Positions 6,471 through 9,710 of a stretch of 9,710 bases of DNA are shown here, piece by piece. The notes below the pieces were generated by a model, which saw only the letters and a list, made by a program, of their open reading frames with translations, did not search any database and had not been told where the DNA came from. The stretch spans positions 1 to 9,710 of the forward strand of contig JAWOBE010000079.1 in assembly GCA_046498185.1 (NCBI GenBank), in the 5' to 3' direction. The position numbers and the translations under genes were made by a program. Within the stretch, counting starts at the first letter, position 1; each line of letters opens with the position of its first letter. This stretch comes from CAYXDR01 sp046498185 (GTDB lineage Bacteria > Desulfobacterota > DSM-4660 > Desulfatiglandales > Desulfatiglandaceae).

Positions 6471-7250
6471 TTAGCGATTCGAAGTCAAGACCTGTAAAAT
6501 AAAAATTGCGTCCTCTAAAGAGACCTTACCATCGCCGGTTGCATCCCCCAAATTTTCAGGCGGGGCTGTCACCTTCAGATCCAAAACATTACCTGGATAT
6601 TCCATATCCAAGCTCCTGACGATGCCTGCCCCCCGGCAGTAATATTCAATCTCAGCAACCTCATGGGCTTCGCTATAGCCATGGACCTTATAGCAATCGC
6701 TGTAGGTATCACCAAAAGCTGTTGTTAATGAAGCGATGCCGGTTTCAACAATAGTGGACGGACCGTATACCGATTCGGGCATTCTAATGCCGGCTGGAGC
6801 ACCCACTGTTGGATTAGCGGGAATGAACATCGATTGAATATATTCATCTCCGAGAATGGCTGTCATATCATTTGAATTCGAAGTAACTTTCAGTATCCAT
6901 ACATTGCCTTCGGTATCCTGAGCCATCGAGAAGTTTAAGAATTCATGCTCCGAGGAACCGTCATCGTCTGTAATAATTGCATGAACCTTCAGGCATTGCA
7001 CATCATTAAACACGTGATCCCCGATTTTTGCTCCGCTGACAGCTTCAACACCGACCCCTCTGAGGTAAAATATTCTTGACGACCAATTCGGCCCAACTCC
7101 TTGACTGAATTGCCACCCACCAATTTTCACAGGAGGAGAATAAGGATTGGTGATTTGTGCAGAATTGGGGCCGAACTCGACCGCACCGGTTGAAGGCGGA
7201 AATAGCACAAATAACATAAGCCCAAGGATTATAAAAAGATACATTTTCAT
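6471..7250 (-). CDS. Exported protein with one dockerin-like C-terminal motif
   Basis: The 259-residue precursor starts at ATG 7250 with AAGGAG about ten bases upstream and has a signal peptide (about residues 1-23). Residues 40-225 form a beta-rich domain with repeated aromatic/Gly strands (WSSRIFYLRGVGVEA, EIEYYCRGAGIVRS); the latter resembles the Y-x-x-G-x-G-x-V strand common in exported beta-sheet proteins. I cannot name the domain. The C-terminus (236-254, DATGDGKVSLEDAIFILQ) is one dockerin type I-like Ca-binding loop, with D236, D240, S244 and D247 at ligand positions, followed by a helix. True dockerins have two such units, so this is a half-motif of the kind seen on many secreted proteins of non-cellulolytic anaerobes. 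Cys86, Cys186 and Cys205 could form a disulfide. No partner is adjacent. Confidence 0.7.
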   Translation of the reverse strand: MKMYLFIILGLMLFVLFPPSTGAVEFGPNSAQITNPYSPPVKIGGWQFSQGVGPNWSSRIFYLRGVGVEAVSGAKIGDHVFNDVQCLKVHAIITDDDGSSEHEFLNFSMAQDTEGNVWILKVTSNSNDMTAILGDEYIQSMFIPANPTVGAPAGIRMPESVYGPSTIVETGIASLTTAFGDTYSDCYKVHGYSEAHEVAEIEYYCRGAGIVRSLDMEYPGNVLDLKVTAPPENLGDATGDGKVSLEDAIFILQVLTSNR

Positions 7251-7655
7251 TTCCGTGCCGCTCCTTATTGAAAGTTATTAAGACCTATAAATGCTCTTTA
7301 AAAAAGGGGCAAAAACAATAAATTAGGCATAGAATAAAGATAGTTAAAATGGCTATCCGCTGTGCTCTGATGTGCGTCCGAAATGAATTTTAACGAGTTT
7401 TTGCAACGGCTGGCAGCACTTTTTGTCCGATTTTTCTTGAGCCAGAGCAGTTAATGATGACGTAGATTTTTCCAAAATCGACCCGTATCTTTTTGAAATA
7501 AATTGAAAAACCCAGACCAAGGCAGAAAGAAATGAGTGTCGCAAAGTGTTTAGTCAAAAATATTCGAATATCAGGTTAATTGTCAATATAAATAAACATG
7601 GGCTTGAAATAATGGCCTATCCTCTCTGCGGTGCGGCTAGGGACAGCAGCTTCCA
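7251..7655. other. AT-rich intergenic stretch
   Basis: I see no convincing gene in this 405-nt stretch. It must hold the promoter of the dockerin-motif gene (minus strand, AT-rich 7255-7350). It also holds a perfect palindrome TATTCGAATA (7561-7570). A 63-codon minus-strand frame at 7353-7544 uses TTG as start and has no recognisable family. Confidence 0.5.
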
Positions 7656-7670
7656 ATGGAACGTCGAAAA

Positions 7671-7805
7671 ATGAAGAAAATCACGGCAGTTTTGGCCGTC
7701 TGCTTCTTTGCAGATGGCCTGTTGAGCATCGCCCCAACCTCTGCCGAAAGATTAAAAAACCCGGGAATTATAATTGTCATTGGACCCCAAGGCTCCTACA
7801 GCTGA
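7671..7805 (+). CDS. Possible small exported peptide (44 residues)
   Basis: The frame starting MKKITAVLAVCFFADGLLS is a textbook signal peptide with lysines and a hydrophobic core, ending near PTSA/E at residue 25 or 26. It leaves a mature peptide of about 19 residues (ERLKNPGIIIVIGPQGSYS). An in-frame ATG at 7656 would add five residues (MERRK). No clear ribosome site is visible for either start, which lowers confidence. A strong hairpin follows the TGA by 15 nt. It could be a true small secreted peptide, or the first exon-like stub of a larger exported protein truncated by a stop codon. Confidence 0.4.
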   Translation: MKKITAVLAVCFFADGLLSIAPTSAERLKNPGIIIVIGPQGSYS

Positions 7806-7820
7806 GGCAAACCCCGCATC

Positions 7821-7855
7821 GGAGCAATTCCCTCGGTGACAGGGAAATTGCTCCT
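7821..7855 (+). terminator. Long stem-loop after the small ORF
   Basis: GGAGCAATT plus CCCT (7821-7833) pairs with AGGG plus AAATTGCTCC (7841-7854) with a single bulged A, leaving a loop of about seven bases. It gives 13 paired bases, and CTTT follows. The T-run is short, so termination may be weak. The stem lies 15 nt after the small ORF and well before the ribosome site at 7901, fitting a terminator between two units. Confidence 0.55.
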
Positions 7856-7912
7856 TTCAGCAAATCAAGGAGACAGCCCCGAGAAATAAAACAAAACCAA
7901 GAGGTGGTGTGA

Positions 7913-8363
7913 ATGGAAACAAAGAAAGACGAATGGCAGACAATCGAGCCGGGGATATGGAAGCCGGAGACTGAAGGTGATCAGATAGCGGGCGTCCTGG
8001 TGAACAAAGAACCAAGGGACGAGGCCGCCGGAACCAGCGCCAGGTACTACATCGAGAATCAGGACGGGATGTTTCCTGGTGTGGGGGTCAGCGGTTATCG
8101 ATGACCGAATGCAGTACGTCAAAATCGGCCAAAGAGTAAGGGTCACCTTCGAAGGCCATACCAAGAACAAGAAAAACCAGCAGGTGAACCTGTTCAAGGT
8201 TGAAGTGGCGAAGAATGTTCCTGACAGTGAGGGCCTGGGTTCTGGGACAGTTGCAGTCAAGGAGGAAAAGGCACCGAAAGGTGCCAGTTCTTCGGGTTCA
8301 AGTTCTTGTTCTGTTTATGGTTCCGTATCTCCGATTCCAGGAAATGGGTCGGGGTCGGTGTGA
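7913..8363 (+). pseudogene. Frameshifted mobile-element-type gene (OB-fold-like)
   Basis: An ATG at 7913 with GAGGTGG five bases upstream opens a frame encoding WQTIEPGIWKPETEGD, then ARYYIENQDGMF. At 8072-8078 (TTTCCTG) one extra base shifts the frame; continuing one base back gives LVWGSAVIDDRMQYVKIGQR, VRVTFEG and VNLFKVEVAKN. Joined, the protein is about 149 residues and forms one coherent beta-rich domain like the small OB-fold/ssDNA-binding-type proteins carried by phages and plasmids. The shifted frame upstream of 8079 is open only briefly. The C-terminal tail (Ser/Gly-rich, GSGSV) and TGA lie in repeat module B. A sequencing error at 8072-8074 is an alternative to a real mutation. Confidence 0.6.
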
Positions 8364-8460
8364 GGGGAACGGGAGCTGGTTATTGCTTAAATTCTTTGGC
8401 ATATAGAAAATAATTCACCCGGTCATGGTTTCCTTCACCCACTATCCAGCCCCCTGCTCC
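8352..8460 (+). repeat. Repeat module B, copy 2, with inverted ends
   Basis: Matches 5595-5696 (59/66 in the first block). The ends are imperfect inverted repeats: GGGAACGGGAGCTGG (8364-8378) against the complement of CCAGCCCCCTGCTCC (8446-8460) pair at about 10 of 15 positions, so the whole module could fold as one hairpin or act as a small transposable-like unit. It supplies the TGA stop of the frameshifted gene. Confidence 0.7.
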
Positions 8461-8528
8461 TTTCTTTTTTTCCAGTCTCTCGCACCGGCTACCGGATAAA
8501 TGATGCCGGGCTCGTTCTTGTCAATTTC

Positions 8529-9710
8529 TCACAACTTGGAACTCAATAGAGCAGCTGCCTTTCTCCCTGCAAAAATTCCCGATTCAACACAGGGCATGAT
8601 CCCGCCGCCCAACGTGCCGGCACCAACCATAAAGATTCCTTCAATGCCCGCGGTGAAAGAACTGAATCGCCCCGGCCCTGTTTGATCGGGTGTCTGTTCA
8701 GGGCCGTAAATTCCACCCTTTACCGCACTTACCCAGTACTCATTGGTCAATGGAGTGGCATATTCTACAAAATCGAGATGTTGAGATAGATTTGGCACAT
8801 ACTTTTCAGCCGCCTTCACAAGGCGCATTCCGAATTTCTCCTTCAGTGCATTATACGCTTCTCCCCGTTTCATTGGCGGAGCATCTCGCCATTTCTCAAA
8901 TACACCGTAGCTTATCCCTGTGAACAACTCGATTGTGTGGCGACCCGGCGGCGCATGCCCCCCTCGTGGATCCTTTCCCGAGGGACTTGTAATGAAATAG
9001 AACGGCACATTTCCTTCCATGCCAGATCCGGCCATTCCATCGTAGATCCGGTTGACGTCAAAATCCTCGTGATGATGAATGTTCGCATCGGTAACCCCCA
9101 GGGAAGGAAGATCGAGATCAGTACCGATAAATGCATAGAAAACCCCTGCCGACGGACGAAGACCCTCCGCCTTTTTCTTAATTTTCGTAGGAACGATCGA
9201 AGGATTCAGCAGCTTACCCAGGGTGATAACCGGGTCGGCATCGCTTACCACCACCCGGCCTGTGTACCTTTCGCCTGTCTCCGTTTCAACGGAGAACTCG
9301 TTTCCGTTTTTGTCTATCTTCACAACCCTCGAATTGGTCTTCATTTCTACGCCGTTGGTTCGCAAGGCATCGAGAAAAGAATCTCGCAAGGTTCCGCTCC
9401 CCCCATGCGGGTAGTATGCGCCGGCGAGGAAATGATTAAGGATGAGCATTGCCACAATAATCGAAGCCCTTTTAGGAGGTAAACCGTAGGTTCCGGAATG
9501 CCCGGTTAAAACGGCCTGAAGGCGTATGTCTGATGTAACTTCATCCAGGAGCTTTTGATAAGGCACCCGGGAATATTTCAGCATCACCGGATGTTTTAGA
9601 AGGAATTTCAGCATCCCCACGGTTCCACCGGCCATCGATACAGATGCCTCAGCAGCTTCGGATGTTTTACCCAACACATCCAGAAACTTTCTTATTCCCC
9701 GCTCCTCTTT
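8529..9710 (-). CDS. CrtI/retinol-saturase-like FAD oxidoreductase, 5'-truncated
   Basis: The frame stays open to the window edge (reading KEERGIRKFLD before an internal GTG at 9677), so the true start and the N-terminal dinucleotide-binding fold (GxGxxG) lie outside. The visible 393 residues match the phytoene desaturase/carotenoid isomerase/retinol-saturase superfamily: YYPHGGSGTLRDSF (about 99-112, the family's P-x-G-G-x-x-x-L substrate-lid motif), VVVSDADP (about 153-160), YGPEQTPDQ (about 335-343) and the C-terminal FAD-binding end GIFMVGAGTLGGGIMP with SGIFAGRKAA. A full protein would be about 500-530 residues. It should catalyse FAD-linked desaturation, isomerisation or saturation of a polyene or similar lipid; the substrate is not predictable. 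The TGA is at 8529-8531, just past module B. Confidence 0.8.
   Translation of the reverse strand, partial: KEERGIRKFLDVLGKTSEAAEASVSMAGGTVGMLKFLLKHPVMLKYSRVPYQKLLDEVTSDIRLQAVLTGHSGTYGLPPKRASIIVAMLILNHFLAGAYYPHGGSGTLRDSFLDALRTNGVEMKTNSRVVKIDKNGNEFSVETETGERYTGRVVVSDADPVITLGKLLNPSIVPTKIKKKAEGLRPSAGVFYAFIGTDLDLPSLGVTDANIHHHEDFDVNRIYDGMAGSGMEGNVPFYFITSPSGKDPRGGHAPPGRHTIELFTGISYGVFEKWRDAPPMKRGEAYNALKEKFGMRLVKAAEKYVPNLSQHLDFVEYATPLTNEYWVSAVKGGIYGPEQTPDQTGPGRFSSFTAGIEGIFMVGAGTLGGGIMPCVESGIFAGRKAAALLSSKL

Noticed and set aside
7353..7544. 63-codon minus-strand frame
   Set aside because: Start is TTG, no ribosome site, no recognisable domain, AT-rich surroundings.
8937..9482. 181-codon plus-strand frame opposite the FAD oxidoreductase
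   Set aside because: Antisense shadow of a well-supported family member; no ribosome site and no recognisable fold.
1..9710. CRISPR arrays, tRNA, rRNA, transposase genes
   Set aside because: No regularly spaced repeats, cloverleaf or rRNA-like segments, and no transposase motifs were found on either strand.

Overview
The window looks like chromosomal DNA from an anaerobic, respiratory Deltaproteobacterium, most plausibly Desulfobacterales-like. This rests on a compact siroheme sulfite/nitrite reductase, an HcpR/FNR-type palindrome in front of it, a c-type cytochrome paired with a membrane flavo-heme reductase, a secreted protein ending in a single dockerin-like motif, a pilin-like domain of deltaproteobacterial type, and period-6 TCGNNN/NNNCGA intergenic repeats. 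The taxonomic call is an inference; no marker gene is present.

Layout. 1-634 is non-coding: a terminator-like hairpin, a large inverted repeat built from 6-base units, a perfect TTGAC-TTAA-GTCAA palindrome and a leader hairpin. 635-1327 (+) is a small sulfite/nitrite reductase. It converges on a two-gene minus-strand unit: monoheme cytochrome c (3110-2820), then a ferric-reductase-like flavocytochrome (2808-1441). A decayed rhodanese-like gene lies at about 3181-3366 (+). 3483-5519 (+) encodes an exported 678-residue protein with a DUF3352-like body and a pilin-like C-terminal domain. 5520-6470 is gene-poor and contains a duplicated 3' tail of the reductase gene, a second repeat, two weak coupled ORFs and a C-rich terminator. 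7250-6471 (-) is an exported protein with a dockerin-like end. 7251-7912 holds a possible 44-residue exported peptide followed by a hairpin. 7913-8363 (+) is a frameshifted mobile-element-type gene. 9710-8529 (-) is a CrtI/retinol-saturase-like FAD oxidoreductase cut by the window edge.

How it fits together. The reductase, cytochrome and flavocytochrome are all redox enzymes and could belong to sulfite, nitrite or nitrosative-stress metabolism, but only the cytochrome/flavocytochrome pair is clearly one transcription unit. The remaining genes look like independent neighbours.

The most unusual structure is a set of short related repeats. Module A (88 nt, 82/88 identical by hand count) is at 1286-1373 and 5518-5605. 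Module B (about 100 nt, imperfect terminal inverted repeats) is at 5595-5696 and 8352-8460. Every occurrence begins at or inside the 3' end of a plus-strand reading frame, and at two of the three loci it supplies the stop codon. No defence, CRISPR, tRNA or rRNA feature was seen.
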